The notes under the pieces are model-generated. The model saw nothing but the letters and a program-made list of their open reading frames with translations. It was not told where the DNA came from and did no database searches. The position numbers and the translations under genes are program-made. Of a stretch of 6,761 bases of DNA, positions 6,280-6,761 are shown piece by piece; the stretch's first letter is position 1, and every line of letters begins with the position of its first letter. Source of the stretch: Prolixibacteraceae bacterium (lineage in GTDB: Bacteria > Bacteroidota > Bacteroidia > Bacteroidales > Prolixibacteraceae); the NCBI GenBank assembly GCA_016931875.1, contig JAFGDX010000027.1, forward strand, positions 1 through 6,761. The letters run 5' to 3'.

Positions 6280-6761
6280 ATGAAATTTTCAGTAAAACTT
6301 TTTGCAGCCCTGGTTTTTTTAACAAGCTCATGTACGCAGAAAATCGAATTTAAAACCAATTTTGACCATGTAAACGACAGAATCTGGATTGGGAAAGACT
6401 TCTGGTCGGTTCCACTGGAAGACTGGAAGGTGGAAAACGGAAAATTGTATTGTGTTGGAGAAATACAAAATTCGAGGGTAAATCTACTCACTCATGTAAT
6501 TTCAAAAGAATTGGGCGATTTCAGGTTGTCGGCCAAAATAATGCTGGAGGATAAAGGCAGTACACCCGGCTCTGCAGGATTTCTGGTAGGAATGAAAGAC
6601 GACGAAGACCCCGATGTGAAAGCTGCCTGTTATTTTGGTGGTGGAATAAAAGCCGGTATTAGTTTAAACGGGTATGCCTTTTTGGGGAACAACAAAACCG
6701 ATTTGCCCGAGGGTTTTAATTTTGAAGAATTTACAGTGACCGTTACAGGAAACATTACAAA
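6280..6761 (+). CDS. lipoprotein, N-terminal part (3'-truncated by window end); possible PhoD-like phosphatase
   Basis: The frame opens at the ATG at 6280 and stays open for 160 complete codons to the end of the window, so the C-terminus is missing. It starts with a type II signal peptide (FSVKLFAALVFLTSSC) with lipobox TSSC and lipidated Cys18, followed by TQKIEF. The visible domain contains NDRIWIGKDFWSVPLEDW (about 32-49), a strand-rich region with RVNLLTHVIS and GDFRLSAKIML, then GSAGFLVGM and ACYFGGGIKAGISLNGYAFLG. This looks like a jelly-roll/concanavalin-like domain. From memory, the pattern RVWIG..FW..P..DW, NLLT, GF.VG, G.NAG...DG..F matches the N-terminal domain of some PhoD-type alkaline phosphatases in Bacteroidota and Planctomycetes. 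No catalytic residues are in view, so the phosphatase call is tentative. The A-rich leader (CAATTAAAAATG) has no Shine-Dalgarno. Confidence 0.85.
   Translation, partial: MKFSVKLFAALVFLTSSCTQKIEFKTNFDHVNDRIWIGKDFWSVPLEDWKVENGKLYCVGEIQNSRVNLLTHVISKELGDFRLSAKIMLEDKGSTPGSAGFLVGMKDDEDPDVKAACYFGGGIKAGISLNGYAFLGNNKTDLPEGFNFEEFTVTVTGNIT

Noticed and set aside
6249..6491. 80-codon minus-strand frame at the start of the 3' lipoprotein gene
   Set aside because: The plus strand encodes a clear lipoprotein signal and an uninterrupted frame to the window end; the antisense frame has no supporting feature.

Overview
The window is AT-rich and looks like a Bacteroidota chromosome, most plausibly a marine or gut Bacteroidales/Marinilabiliales-type bacterium (the order is inference). 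Reasons: A-rich leaders without clear Shine-Dalgarno sequences, a TAnnTTTG-type promoter box, several lipoproteins, a TPR/PD40/OmpA multidomain protein of a kind typical of the phylum, and a GntR regulator fused to a LacI-like sensor domain. No rRNA, tRNA, CRISPR array, insertion sequence or phage gene was seen.

Layout. A small, highly charged protein (minus, 84-269) is followed by a weakly structured AT-rich gap. Next is a 642-residue periplasmic/outer-membrane protein (plus, 516-2444) with TPRs, a PD40 beta-propeller, a carboxypeptidase-regulatory-like domain and a C-terminal OmpA peptidoglycan-binding domain. This is the domain order of PorE of the type IX secretion system. Converging on it with a 6-bp gap is a two-gene minus-strand operon: a lipoprotein PQQ-type glucose/sorbosone dehydrogenase (2950-4218), then a lipoprotein monohaem cytochrome c (2451-2903). 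Divergent from the operon is a GntR/LacI-sensor regulator (plus, 4358-5371). The 139-bp gap between them carries an inverted repeat and an extra half-site that overlap candidate promoter elements on both strands.

The regulator gene overlaps tail-to-tail by 4 bp with a minus-strand outer-membrane beta-barrel gene (5368-6078). Divergent from that gene, and cut by the window end, is a lipoprotein (6280 to end) whose N-terminal domain resembles the one in front of some PhoD-like phosphatases.

How the genes may work together. The dehydrogenase could oxidise a sugar or related compound outside the inner membrane and pass electrons to the cytochrome. The adjacent regulator, whose sensor half belongs to a sugar-binding fold, may control this pair in response to the substrate or a product. 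The beta-barrel and the 3' lipoprotein have no demonstrated link to this module. The best candidate for something little described is this compact regulator / quinoprotein dehydrogenase / cytochrome unit. The individual families are known.
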